NCBI GenBank assembly: GCA_965215045.1
Contig: OZ244031.1
Coordinates: 1,116,001-1,180,000 of the forward strand
Direction of reading: 5' to 3'
DNA from: G965215045 sp965215045
Lineage (GTDB): Bacteria > Pseudomonadota > Gammaproteobacteria > JABABF01
Length of the DNA stretch: 64,000 bases
The position numbers and the translations under genes were made by a program. Under the pieces are notes generated by a model. The model searched no databases. It was given only the letters and a program-made list of their open reading frames with translations, and was not told the DNA's origin. Positions 8,057 to 21,300 of this stretch are shown here, one piece after another; the first letter of the stretch is position 1, and the number at the start of each line of letters is the position of its first letter.

Positions 8057-8085
8057 TTGACATTCCCGCAGGAGGCGAATATAGT
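8057..8085 (+). promoter_or_regulatory. Near-consensus sigma70 promoter of coiled-coil gene 2
   Basis: TTGACA (8057-8062), a 17-bp spacer and TATAGT (8080-8085). A strong constitutive promoter is expected. Confidence 0.8.
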
Positions 8086-8171
8086 GTGATGCAGGGGGCC
8101 AGGGATTAGCAATCACAGGACGCGCGTATTACTTTCGCCCTCTGGAAAGAGGCAAAAAGGAGATTGTCACC

Positions 8172-8840
8172 ATGACTGAACCAGCGTTTCGAAACCGCGA
8201 AGATATGAGCGAACACCTGAAGGCAGCCGGCCTTGACGACCAGCAGATCCGCAGTATCCTGCAGGTGGTAGCGGGGCTGATGAAAGAGACGGGCCTGGCC
8301 ATCCGCGCCGACTTGGCGAAGAGTGAGAAACGCAGCGATGAGCGTCATGAGCAGACCCAGAAACTCATCGAGGTGCATCGTCAGGACAGCCTGGCTCGTG
8401 AGAAACGCAACGATGAGCGTCATGAGCAGACCCAGAAACGCAACGATGAGCGTCATAAGCAGACCCAGAAACTCATCGAGGTGCATCGTCAGGACAGCCT
8501 GGCTCGTGAGAAACGCAACGATGAGCGTCATGAGCAGACCCAGAAACTCATCGAGGTGCATCGTCAGGACAGCCTGGCTCGTGAGAAACTCAACGATGAG
8601 CGTCATAAGCAGACCCAGAAACTCATCGAGGTGCATCGTCAGGACAGCCTGGCTCGTGAGAAACGCAGTGATGAGCGTCATGAGCAGGCCCAGAAACTCA
8701 TCGAGGTGCATCATCAGACTAACCTGATGTTGCATAAACAGGCCTTCTTATGGATACGGTGGGGGTTCGGCATTATCGGGTCTTTCCTGCTCGCCCTCCT
8801 GGGCATACTGATCACAGGTGTTATCAGGGGGTGGTTGTGA
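8172..8840 (+). CDS. Coiled-coil protein with C-terminal membrane helix (paralog 2)
   Basis: 222 residues, same N-terminus and same C-terminal membrane helix as the gene at 7304. The ribosome site is identical (AAGGAG). The middle is a longer array: four full 25-residue units (KRNDERHEQTQK followed by LIEVHRQDSLARE), one lone 11-residue unit and a terminal variant. A unit of 11 plus 14 residues fits a hendecad plus two heptads, so the coiled coil could stay in register. Compared with paralog 1, the array is lengthened by 89 residues. The function is unknown; a length-variable membrane-tethered rod is the most I can infer. Confidence 0.75.
   Translation: MTEPAFRNREDMSEHLKAAGLDDQQIRSILQVVAGLMKETGLAIRADLAKSEKRSDERHEQTQKLIEVHRQDSLAREKRNDERHEQTQKRNDERHKQTQKLIEVHRQDSLAREKRNDERHEQTQKLIEVHRQDSLAREKLNDERHKQTQKLIEVHRQDSLAREKRSDERHEQAQKLIEVHHQTNLMLHKQAFLWIRWGFGIIGSFLLALLGILITGVIRGWL
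8328..8722 (+). repeat. 75-bp tandem coding repeat in coiled-coil gene 2
   Basis: Units of 75 bp with one 33-bp half-unit. There are no unique spacers, and every unit is in frame. Confidence 0.9.
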
Positions 8841-8900
8841 TCCACTGCATCTGCCCGCATCGCCGACGCTACTCCCGCCTGCGGATGAGCCTGTAGCGTC

Positions 8901-8920
8901 TCAGCCGCCCCGCCGGCTGA
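8901..8920. terminator. Possible bidirectional terminator hairpin
   Basis: Seven-bp perfect stem TCAGCCG/CGGCTGA with a six-base loop, between the convergent coiled-coil gene 2 and SnoaL-like gene. No T-run follows on either strand, so its strength is doubtful. Confidence 0.35.
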
Positions 8921-8926
8921 AAGCAT

Positions 8927-9601
8927 TCAGCGCACGCGGATTTTCGGTGCCGGCGTATCGCCCCGCAGGCTTTTGAGAAATTCTTCGGCGGGTGCCGGTG
9001 CAGCCACCTCCGGCAGTCCCTGCGGCGGGTTCTCCCAGAATTCGCGCCAGGAGGGCCACAGTGCATGCCAGCCGCCCTCGTAGTGTTCGCGTCCCGGCCA
9101 GCGCATTTTTTTCTCTCCCACGGGCGGCTTGTTCAGGTCCGTGGCGTACCAGTACAGCGGCAGGCGGCGGCGGAAATACCACTGCCCCTCGATGCGCTCG
9201 TAATTATCCCAGTACATCATCTGCATGATCACCCACTCGGGCCCGGTCTCGTGTTCGTTCTTGGAATACACCACGCCGCGGGCGCACCCGGCATCCTCGA
9301 ACTCGATGATATGCCCGCCGATATGATGCGAAGTGCCGGTGAATTGCAGGCGCAAGGTGTCGTCCAGCCAGCGCTTGAGGGCGGCCCGGCCCTGCTCTTC
9401 CTTGCTGACCCGGATGTCCGGGGCGAACAGGTTGACATGCGCATCCAGGTCGCGCACGTCCAGTGACAGGGCGTACTTGGCCGCCAACTGGCGGATGGCG
9501 TCCAGGGCCTCCAGCCGTTCGATGCGGGCCAGCAGTGAACTGTCTGCGCTCATGCCCGCCCCGGTTTTGCATGCGGTGCGTTCATCGCCGGTATCGCTCA
9601 C
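8927..9601 (-). CDS. SnoaL-like / NTF2-fold family protein
   Basis: The N-terminal half (LEALDAIRQLAAKYALSLDVRDLDAHVNLFAPDIRV) matches SnoaL_4-type NTF2-fold proteins, small cone-shaped domains found in hydratases, isomerases and dioxygenase beta subunits. The C-terminal ~70 residues (RWPGREHYEGGWHALWPSW) are an extension rich in Trp and Pro. The GTG start at 9601 overlaps the stop of the upstream dehydrogenase by four bases (GTGA), suggesting translational coupling; an ATG at 9553 (MSADSSLL) is the alternative and gives a more usual family N-terminus. Third gene of an operon with two short-chain dehydrogenases, so a role in a catabolic or isoprenoid/steroid-like pathway is plausible. No substrate can be named. 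Confidence 0.75.
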   Translation of the reverse strand: MSDTGDERTACKTGAGMSADSSLLARIERLEALDAIRQLAAKYALSLDVRDLDAHVNLFAPDIRVSKEEQGRAALKRWLDDTLRLQFTGTSHHIGGHIIEFEDAGCARGVVYSKNEHETGPEWVIMQMMYWDNYERIEGQWYFRRRLPLYWYATDLNKPPVGEKKMRWPGREHYEGGWHALWPSWREFWENPPQGLPEVAAPAPAEEFLKSLRGDTPAPKIRVR

Positions 9602-10404
9602 TCGACATTGAGTTCATCCACGTCGCTGGCACCGGCGTTCAACTCGCAGGTTTTGCCCCCGTCGGCGACGATCGTCGCACCGGTTACGTAGGAACTCTCG
9701 TCGGAGGCCAGGAACAGGATCACGTCGGCAATTTCCCGCGCCTCGGCGATGCGGCGCAGCGGCACTGCGGCCGCCGTGGCGCGTTCGGCCGCCTCGCTGC
9801 TCAGTGTTGCCCGGGTGCTGGGTGTCATGACCACGCCCGGGACCACCGTGTTGACCCGCACTCCGGCGGCCGCGCCCTCCAGTGCCGCCGTGCGTCCCAG
9901 GCTGATCAGGGCGGCCTTGGCCGCGCCGTAGGCGGCGGCACCGGGAATGCTGGCCAGTGCTACCACCGAGGAGAGGTTGACGATGCTGCCGCCGCCGCGC
10001 TCGATCATCCCGGGCAGGGCCGCGCGCATGCCGAAGAAGGCCGCATCGAGACTGGTGCGGAAGCAATTGCGCCAGTCTTCGGTGGAGGTCTGGCCGATCA
10101 TGCCGCCGGCGTAGGAAAAGGCATTGTTGACCAGCACGTCGAGCCGCCCCCAGGTCTTTTCGCAGTCGGCGACGGCACTGGCAAACTGCTGTTCATCGCC
10201 GGCATCCATACCGAGGCAGCGCGCGTTCCCGCCCTCGCGGGTGATCTGCCGGGCGGTCTCCTCCAGCGGTTCGGTGCGCCGCCCGCAGATCAGCACCTGC
10301 GCCCCCTCCGCGGCAAAGCGCCGGGCGGTGGCCGCGCCGATACCGGTGCCGCCGCCAGTGATCAGCGCGGTCTTGTCCTGTAGACGTCCGCTCACCCCGT
10401 TCAT
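9598..10404 (-). CDS. Short-chain dehydrogenase/reductase (SDR)
   Basis: NAD(P)-dependent oxidoreductase of the classical FabG-like SDR family, 268 residues from the ATG at 10404. Visible features are the cofactor motif TGGGTGIG, the NNAFSYAG motif (the NNAG position), the active-site Ser region NLSSVVALASIPGA, the catalytic YGAAK, and the C-terminal LASDESSYVTGATIVADGG. The Arg pair after the second beta-strand (ICGRRTE) hints at NADPH preference. A start at 10419 would overlap the upstream gene by 13 bp; 10404 follows its stop by two bases and starts cleanly before RLQDKTALITGG. Middle gene of a three-gene operon. Confidence 0.88.
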   Translation of the reverse strand: MNGVSGRLQDKTALITGGGTGIGAATARRFAAEGAQVLICGRRTEPLEETARQITREGGNARCLGMDAGDEQQFASAVADCEKTWGRLDVLVNNAFSYAGGMIGQTSTEDWRNCFRTSLDAAFFGMRAALPGMIERGGGSIVNLSSVVALASIPGAAAYGAAKAALISLGRTAALEGAAAGVRVNTVVPGVVMTPSTRATLSSEAAERATAAAVPLRRIAEAREIADVILFLASDESSYVTGATIVADGGKTCELNAGASDVDELNVE

Positions 10405-10406
10405 CC

Positions 10407-11231
10407 TCAGAGCATCCACAGGCCGCCGTTACAGGCCAGGGTCTGTCCGGTCACAAAGGAGCTGTCCCCGGAAGCCAGGAACAGGGCGGCGTGCGCCACC
10501 TCTTCCGGCTCTGCCAATCGTCCCAGGGGCACTCCCTGGATAATGGACTGCGCCCATTCTTCGGAGATGCCCTGCATCAGGCGCGTGTTGGTCGGCCCCG
10601 GGCATACGGCGTTGACGCGGATGCCGCGCGGGGCCAATTCCCGCGCCAGTGAACGGCTGAGTCCCAGCAGGGCGGCCTTGCTGGCGCAATAGTGCACCCC
10701 GCCGTCGCCATTGAGTGCCGAGGTACTGGAAATATTGATGATCGACCCGCCCCGGCCGCCGTCTTCGGCGGTGCTCATCAGGCGCACCGCCTCCCGGCTG
10801 CAGAAGAAGCTGCCGTTGAGATTGACGTCCACCACCTTTTGCCAGCCGGCATCTTCCATGTAGACGATGTGGTCGGCGAATACCGTCGCATCCCCGGCAC
10901 CGCGCTGTGCCATCAGTTCCATGTAGCGTTCCTGCCCGTCGCCGGGTGCCGAGCCGATGCCGGCATTGTTGACCAGGATGTCCAGGCGTCCGTAGTGTTC
11001 CCGGAGTGCTGCAAAAGCGGCGGCCACCGCAGTGCTGTCGCTCACGTCGCAGCACCGGGTCGCGCATTCGCCGCCCGCCTTTTCGATGATGCGCCGGGTT
11101 TGGTCCAGCTCATCCTCCCCCAGGTCGACGGCGAAAATTTTCGCGCCCTGGGCGGCGAACAGGCTCGCCGTGGCGCGTCCCATACCCAGGCCGGCACCGG
11201 TGACCAGTGCAACTTTTTCTGCCAGACGCAT
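10407..11231 (-). CDS. Short-chain dehydrogenase/reductase (SDR)
   Basis: Classical SDR of 274 residues, first gene of the minus-strand operon. Motifs are TGAGLGMG (cofactor), NNAGIG, INISSTSALNGDGGVHYCASK (catalytic Ser and Tyr-x3-Lys) and CPGPTNTRLM. The Asp after the second strand (FAVDLGED) predicts NAD preference, unlike its downstream partner. An insertion of about 25 residues (GDGQERYMELMAQRGAGDATVFADH) after NNAG is longer than in most FabG-like proteins and may shape the substrate pocket. Two SDRs of opposite predicted cofactor preference followed by a SnoaL-like protein suggest sequential oxidation and reduction of one alicyclic or acyl substrate. Confidence 0.88.
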   Translation of the reverse strand: MRLAEKVALVTGAGLGMGRATASLFAAQGAKIFAVDLGEDELDQTRRIIEKAGGECATRCCDVSDSTAVAAAFAALREHYGRLDILVNNAGIGSAPGDGQERYMELMAQRGAGDATVFADHIVYMEDAGWQKVVDVNLNGSFFCSREAVRLMSTAEDGGRGGSIINISSTSALNGDGGVHYCASKAALLGLSRSLARELAPRGIRVNAVCPGPTNTRLMQGISEEWAQSIIQGVPLGRLAEPEEVAHAALFLASGDSSFVTGQTLACNGGLWML

Positions 11232-11277
11232 CGTGTATGTCTCGCTCTCCCCGGTGGCGGCTCACAAAATGGCACCC

Positions 11278-11286
11278 ATCATACCA
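11278..11286 (-). promoter_or_regulatory. Extended -10 promoter of the SDR operon
   Basis: On the minus strand, TGGTATGAT forms an extended -10. A weak AAGACG lies 17 bp upstream. It is 47 bp before the ATG at 11231. Confidence 0.5.
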
Positions 11287-11403
11287 GTATGACTGCGGGC
11301 CGTCTTGCGCCCGACGCTCTTGTCAAGCAGCACCGGCGCGGGGCGGCACCCCGGCACCCCGGCCCCGCTGTTCCACCCGCAGTTTTGCGCCGGCCGGTGT
11401 TCT

Positions 11404-14250
<2,847 letters not shown>

Positions 14251-14283
14251 TGGGGCAACCCCGGGATTTTTTAACAACAGGGC

Positions 14284-14289
14284 AGTATA
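14284..14289 (-). promoter_or_regulatory. Candidate -10 element for uvrA
   Basis: TATACT on the minus strand, 34 bp before the TTG start. No convincing -35 is seen. Confidence 0.35.
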
Positions 14290-14551
14290 GCCTTTTCCCG
14301 CACCGGGCACATACCGGGCTCCACTTTCGCCGCCCTGTACCCCACCGCCCCGACCGGCCTTCACCCCGCCGCCCACCCGGACTTCCAGCCGCCCGCCCGG
14401 CCTCCGCCCTGGCCTCCCGTCCCGCCGCCCGCCCGGCCTTTCACCCCGCCGGCCACCCCGGCCCGCCGCCCCGGCCCTCCGCCCTGTACCCCACCGCCCA
14501 GCCCGCCCACTCCGCCGCCCGCACCCGGTTTTTTTGCCCCCGCCCCAACTG

Positions 14552-14579
14552 TAGACGCATCCGGTTTTTTCCGTATAAT
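14552..14579 (+). promoter_or_regulatory. rRNA operon promoter
   Basis: TAGACG (14552-14557), a 16-bp spacer and a perfect TATAAT (14574-14579). It is followed directly by GCGCCCCCAC, a GC-rich discriminator of the kind that makes rRNA promoters sensitive to ppGpp and initiating NTPs. Confidence 0.75.
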
Positions 14580-14820
14580 GCGCCCCCACGGGTTCCCGTG
14601 ATGCCCGCAGTGATCCGGTGTTTGTCAAATAATCCGTCCAGCACAAATAAGTGTGGGCGCCTGCGTATTCCGCCTCTTCTTCGGATGGAGGCGGGCGGTG
14701 GCCGTTCGGTCGCTGTCTTTAGTGAGCGCAGGCCTCGCTCTGTCAATTTGGACAGTTCGATGTGAGCGTTCACTTTCAGAACGTACGGCTGGAGCACCTT
14801 CGGGTGCAAAGGCTGTATTT

Positions 14821-16351
<1,531 letters not shown>

Positions 16352-16627
16352 AAGCAAAAAGCGGCCGCCATGCAACTGCGGCGTCGCGCTGCGGCGCGCG
16401 CCCCGAAGCATGGAGTGTCGCCAGCGCCCGGGCGCACCGCCCGCAGGCGTTCACACTTATTGGTGCAGACGGATTATCGAGCCTGTACCCCTGCAGGGAT
16501 CCTGCAGGGGCCCTGTATTGCCTGCCCGCTGCGTTCGTCTTGCAGCACTTGGATTGCATACCCAACCGGGGCGGGCAAAAGCACCGGGGCTCCGCATGGT
16601 CCCGCAGGGCGGCCCGGACATGCCGGC
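16352..16627. other. 16S-tRNA internal transcribed spacer
   Basis: 276 bp between 16S and tRNA-Ile. It contains a perfect 10-bp palindromic hairpin at 16488-16510. No coding potential is seen. Confidence 0.8.
16488..16510. repeat. Perfect inverted repeat in the rRNA spacer
   Basis: Arms CCCCTGCAGG and CCTGCAGGGG around a GAT loop. It could fold in the precursor RNA as a processing signal. There is no T-run. Confidence 0.85.
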
Positions 16628-16704
16628 GGGTCTGTAGCTCAGTCGGTTAGAGCGCACCCCTGATAAGGGTGAGGGCGGAAGTTCGAGTCTTCCCAGACCC
16701 ACCA
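16628..16704 (+). tRNA. tRNA-Ile (GAT)
   Basis: 77 nt. Acceptor GGGTCTG pairs with CAGACCC, the CCA is encoded, the anticodon loop is CTGATAA (GAT), and the T-loop is TTCGAGT. Normal rrn spacer position. Confidence 0.97.
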
Positions 16705-16850
16705 TGACGCGCAGTCCGCCGTCGTTTTCGAGTCCCAATGCCGTCAGCCCCGAATGCCCTGCCCCGCTCCCTTGCGGAGACCCGATTGTGAGAAAATACT
16801 TGCGCCCTGCCGCCCCGCTGTCCGGGCCCGGGCGGTGAATGATTTTGCGT

Positions 16851-16926
16851 GGGGCCGTAGCTCAGCCGGGAGAGCACCTGCTTTGCAAGCAGGAGGTCGG
16901 GAGTTCGAGCCTCCCCGGCTCCACCA
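16851..16926 (+). tRNA. tRNA-Ala (TGC)
   Basis: 76 nt. Acceptor GGGGCCG pairs with CGGCTCC and includes the G3-U70 wobble that identifies tRNA-Ala. The anticodon is TGC and the CCA is encoded. It should be followed by 23S rRNA, but is not. Confidence 0.97.
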
Positions 16927-17254
16927 GCACCCCCTGCGGACACGGTATTTTTTCCGGCTCCCAACGATTTTCCCGAGTGCCCATCCGCTCGCCCCGGCTC
17001 CCCGAATGACCCGCCCGAGTCTCCTGGTGTTATCGGTCGGCGACCGGCCAAGAGGACTTATACAAACGCTTGCATAGCATTTCGGGCTGTGCTAGGATTG
17101 TGCGCCAGTCAGGACCGGTTACAAGGGCGTTCCCGTCCTTGTGGCCAAATTTATAAAATTTGCAGGGTGCTGCAAGTTGGTTTTTGATGTTCAGGGGGTG
17201 TCGCAGATGACAGTCAAAAAAATAATACCGGCGTTTAAAATAGAGGCCAGTTTC
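16927..17254. other. Region after tRNA-Ala with no 23S rRNA
   Basis: 328 bp without recognisable 23S 5' sequence. It contains a small 5-bp hairpin (17034-17046, no T-run) and a promoter-like pair (17070-17098). A weak in-frame GTG (17141) and an ATG (17207) precede the chosen start of the next gene. Confidence 0.75.
17070..17098 (+). promoter_or_regulatory. Candidate promoter of the surface-protein locus
   Basis: TTGCAT (17070-17075), a 17-bp spacer and TAGGAT (17093-17098), about 157 bp upstream of the signal-peptide ATG. Confidence 0.5.
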
Positions 17255-18052
17255 ATGATATTTTCCCGCCTCTCAAAAAGAGCCCTGTTCTGTGCGCTGT
17301 TCTTTTTCGGGGCGGCATTGCCCCTGTCCTCGGCACACGCCCAGGCTCCTTCTGAGGTCAGCGGCTTATCCGGCCTGCTTCCCGTAACTACAATTGATGC
17401 CAGCGAAAATATTACCACTACGTTGATCGTGGCGGCGAGCACGGTTACGGCGGACACCGTGAATATCAGCTTGAGCGCAGAGGATATCACGTCCGATATT
17501 GAACGCCCCCGCGATGACGCATACATCGGCTCCTTTAAACTTACCCCCCCGCAGGTGCAGTTTACGCAGGGGCGGAACCGCCGGGGCGTAATCAGCATCA
17601 AATACACGCCGCCAGACATGGGACATGGAAATACTCCAATCCGGACGGTACGGCTGACATTGACCGGCGGCGGTGCCACCGCAACCGTGGAGCTGACGCT
17701 TGTGGACGTGGACGGGCTGCTGGAGGGCGTAACTGTGCCCAACGAAATTACCGTGCTGAAAAACACCATGGGGATTGCACCGGATTTACCTATCTATCGG
17801 GCAAATAGTACGTTCAGGGTGACTATGGGGTGGATCGCGGAAAACGTAGATGCGGAAGAGTTCAGGAGACTGCTGCGTCAGAATCCGGCGGGAGCTGCGG
17901 CTGCCATTGACAGTTTAGGAGAACCATCAACAGGACCACGAATGGTTCGAAGACTTAGCTCTAGTTCTGAGATGGCAAAGCAGCGGCTTGGGTTTGGCAA
18001 TAGAAGCCGGGAGTGGGTGTCAATCCGATGTCCGGATTTTCAATTTTATTAA
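17255..18052 (+). CDS. Exported protein, N-terminal fragment of a frameshifted large surface protein
   Basis: The ATG at 17255 has GAGG eight bases upstream and gives a textbook Sec signal peptide (MIFSRLSKRALFCALFFFGA, then a small-residue region ending AHA-QA). The next ~200 residues look like secreted beta-sandwich sequence (TVRLTLTGGGATATVELTLVDVDG), with no family I can name. The frame becomes dubious after ~17935 and ends at 18052. In the next 250 bp the plausible coding frame changes several times before the long frame at ~18305 takes over. I therefore read this as the head of the same gene as 18250-23283, broken by indels or affected by sequencing errors. In-frame starts at 17141 (GTG) and 17207 would only lengthen the signal-peptide n-region. 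Confidence 0.65.
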   Translation: MIFSRLSKRALFCALFFFGAALPLSSAHAQAPSEVSGLSGLLPVTTIDASENITTTLIVAASTVTADTVNISLSAEDITSDIERPRDDAYIGSFKLTPPQVQFTQGRNRRGVISIKYTPPDMGHGNTPIRTVRLTLTGGGATATVELTLVDVDGLLEGVTVPNEITVLKNTMGIAPDLPIYRANSTFRVTMGWIAENVDAEEFRRLLRQNPAGAAAAIDSLGEPSTGPRMVRRLSSSSEMAKQRLGFGNRSREWVSIRCPDFQFY

Positions 18053-18305
18053 CGCTGACCCAAATATTAGCTGCGTTTACTGAAGAAAGTTTCGCAGGCT
18101 CCGGGTTCAGCAATTCGGTGTTAGCCGCGCGGGTTTTGGGCAACCCCCGTAGAATGTACTGTAGAAAGAGGAACGCCAGAAGACTGCGAGGACAGTGAAT
18201 TTGCCGGGATAACCTTTAGGGTCAGGGAAGACATCCCGGTGCAGGATATATGGTTTACCTTGGAAAGCAGTGTAATAACTGCAGAAGATCAGGGACTACC
18301 GTGGG
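17935..18305 (+). other. Multiply frameshifted coding segment
   Basis: Protein-like sequence moves between frames. A third-frame stretch (EWFEDLALVLRWQ) covers ~17940-18080. A first-frame stretch (FTEESFAGSGFSNSV) covers ~18080-18135. A second-frame stretch (TPEDCEDSEFAGITFRV) covers ~18140-18300. After that the first frame continues to 23283. Stops occur at 18050-18052, 18078-18080 and 18196-18198. At least three indels are needed to make one protein. Confidence 0.6.
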
Positions 18306-21300
18306 GGCCCGGGTTTTTGCCGACGTCTCAACCTCTGGCGTGGTGCAGAAGCAGCTGACGGCACCGCAGTCTGAAATCACCCTGGGGCTGGTGTCGGTAC
18401 CGGAGGCGAGCACATTGGTTGCCTCTCAACATGATTCGCCAGACACGGCCCTGGAAGTTCTCGAATTCTCCTTAAATGATCCCGGGGTCGACACCTACAA
18501 TAGCTGGCTGACGAACATTAAATTTAATATTCATTACACGAATGCCAGCCTGGAGGAACAAAACCAAATGCAGGATGTGCTCAAAGGCCGTTTGTGTTTT
18601 GATAATGCTCGACCCTGCCTGAGAGGTAATCCGAACACGAGCATACTCTACGAGGTATCAGGATCAGACCGGACGGTCCTTGAGTCAATTAATCGCTTTG
18701 GAAGGTACCCCATACCTGACGGGACGTCGTTAAATCTGCGTCTGGAACTCTACCTGGAGTCGGGCTCCTCTGTGCCGGATGCCGCCGTCCAATTTCGTGT
18801 TTCAGTTGCGACGAGCGGTGTGACATTTGACAGCTCCTTCGGCGGCGATATTGATCCGAGGCAGCCTGCGGTGGACAGCAATTCGATTGGTGTGAACGTG
18901 GTGGCAGACCGGCTGCGGCTGCTGCCGCCCGGGGTATCCGGGTCCAGCACCATAATCCGCACCTACGGCCCGGGAATTCCAGACGGAGGCCCGAATGCAG
19001 AGGTGTTGAAACTGGTATTTGAGCCGGTTGACGAGCATGGCAACAGGGATCTGCACACGGAGTTCAGGGTCCCGTGGTCCCAGAGTGAGATCGAGATTTC
19101 TGTTAACGGCAATGAGCTGTTGATTAGTACAGATGCGAACAGCCTTAGCTCAGACAGCGGGCTCTACACTCTGCAGGCGGTCAGGGCGACAGGAGGCGGT
19201 GCGGAGGGTGCGGCCGATGTGCGGTTGTCTATAATGCCCGTCAGTACTACTACCCTGTTTCACTCCGAAACCGTGCCCGGTTTTATGGTGGACGTGATCG
19301 GCAACACTCTGGAAGAAGATTCCATCAACTTCCAGGGAGCACTGATCAGTGGCCAGCAGGGGGCCCTGGAGTTTCGTTACCGTCTCTGGGGATGTGATAT
19401 AGCGGAGCGACTCGACATCCGCTGCCAGGAAGACTCAACGCATCCGGGTGTCAGAGTGTCCGTTGAAGGCTTGATGATGACTTGTGCTGCGTGTAGTACG
19501 CCGGATCCCACGTTCCCCGCTTCGCTCCCGTTGATGTCAGATAGTTCTGACCCGAGCCTTTTTGTGCATGAGGAATCATTTACTGTTCCGACGCTGGCAG
19601 ACCCCGCAAGCCCTGTCGACCTGGTGGCCAGCGGGATGGTGGCACTGGAAAGCACCCCTGAATCTGGCGTGGACCACGAGATTATGCTGAGCCAGAGCTC
19701 CCCGATCATCGGCGACACCCAGGCTCCGGCCGCACCTATGGACTTCAATGTAATGGTGGACGGGCCTTACCAAATCAGCTTCGCCTGGGATGCGGCGATG
19801 GACACCCGGGTAGCGGCAGACGATCCTTTTCCATTGCTCAATGCAGACGCGTACACTGTTCTGTATCGTCAACAGGACTCCGGGGCTTGTTCTGTAGACC
19901 CGAACGATTACCAGGATCTCGCTTTTACGGCGGGTGGCTCCAGTGCACCGGCGGATGTGAGTGCGAGCACTCCATCATTCGCTGCGACCGTGGTGGACCA
20001 TTTGGGTAGCGACACCCAACCCGTGCAGGCGGCAACCGGTTACTGTTTTCTCCTCCGGGTGACAGACAGTGCCCGGCAGTCTGCTCTTGCGGCTCCTGTA
20101 TCCGTGATGACCGATGAGTACAGCCGCCAGGCGGATGCATCCGGTCTGCCGGAAGACCTGGCCGCCTTGTGCGGGCAGCCCTGTATGAATGCTGACGCCT
20201 CTCTAGATGCTGATGGAGACGGCATCAACAATGTGCTGGACACCTACCTGGGAGGTACATCTGAGGATGTCTACCATAGCAACAACGGGGATACAGGAGA
20301 CATACCCGATGTTGTGGAGTTGTTCTACGGTGCTCCTGACCGGGTCAGTGTTGCGGCGATGACCGTGGTCTGTGATGCCATCGCCTGGCAGACGCCGGCG
20401 ACTTCCTGTGAGGGCATTGATGCGGGCATGTTGCTGCACATCATCATGGATGCCGACGGCAGGGGCGTCTACCAGGGCGCAGATGGCGGCCTGATCGATG
20501 ACACGAATGTCATCAATGAGAATACTTACCTGGGCTCGGGCACGCACTGGCTGAGTCATATCCCCAGCCCGGGCGCGCCTACGGCAATTCGCCTGGAGAT
20601 CCGGCCGCTGCTCTCCCTGGATGGTCCGCCGGAGATCGCAATAGTACCACCGGCAGGCTTGAATTCCGCGCACGCGTATTCCGCCAGGCTCCGTCTGCAG
20701 GGTCCCCTGCCCCGGTCCAGGAGCCGGATTTCGGTGGATTGGGAGGTGTCCGGAAAGCCCACTGATACAACGCTTTCCGCATCATCCGGCTTGGCGCGCT
20801 TGGACACGGATGCACAGATGGTGCCCATAAACCTGACACTTGAAATCAGCTCGACGGCGGAGGAGGGGGAGCTCCTGGTGCTGGCGGCAGAGGTGACAGC
20901 GGGATCAAAAAGTGCCTCGGTCTACAGTTTTACAGAGGGCGATCATCTGCAGTCCCTGGAGAGCACCTTGCGGCTTCTGGAAAATGTCCCGGACGCACAG
21001 ACGCTGGCCTTTACCCCGTACCTGGTCGACAGCGGCATCTCAACCCTCAGGATATTCAGCCTGTCCGCCAGTGCCCCCTCCACAAACCTGCTTTTCCGAT
21101 TCATCCCCGCAGCCGGCATCGATGATGTTGCCTACTTGTGCTCCGTGTTCCCCGATGGCACATCTCTTCAGGGCATGATTGGGGGTTCACTCACCGGCTT
21201 ACTGGCTACCACTTTCGATTTCACCGTGCCGGAACAGCCCGTCCCGGTGGTTATAGCATTTCACAGTACGACCCCGACCGCCTGCACGGCCCGGGACACT

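Larger units (their letters stand above)
7706..8171. other. Spacer between the coiled-coil paralogs
   Basis: Holds the epoxide hydrolase remnant (7723-7845), the GC-rich CTGCCGCACCG repeat stretch (7846-7971), the third 27-bp direct repeat (7972-7998) and the duplicated promoter (8057-8085). There is no intact gene. Confidence 0.85.
7723..8864. repeat. Segmental tandem duplication, copy B
   Basis: Corresponds to copy A but lacks the restriction-modification genes and 508 bp of the epoxide hydrolase. It carries a coiled-coil gene 267 bp longer. It ends at the CATCGCC heptamer at 8858-8864. Confidence 0.75.
14251..14820. other. Divergent regulatory region between uvrA and the rRNA operon
   Basis: Bases 14330-14530 are extremely C-rich on the + strand (repeated CCGCCC, CCGGCC), with a ~20-bp phrase around CCTGTACCCCACCGCCC occurring twice about 145 bp apart. 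The complementary strand has many G-runs. Then come the rrn promoter (14552-14579) and the 16S leader, including a GCACCTTCGGGTGC hairpin at ~14794-14807. No gene is seen. Confidence 0.75.

Noticed and set aside
8328..8722. CRISPR-like array
   Set aside because: The 75-bp repeats are contiguous, in frame and have no unique spacers. They encode coiled-coil units.
14251..14646. N-terminal extension of uvrA
   Set aside because: It is Arg/Gly low-complexity sequence overlapping the rrn promoter. UvrA homology starts at the TTG at 14250.
17034..17046. Terminator after the tRNA-Ala gene
   Set aside because: Only a 5-bp stem with no T-run.
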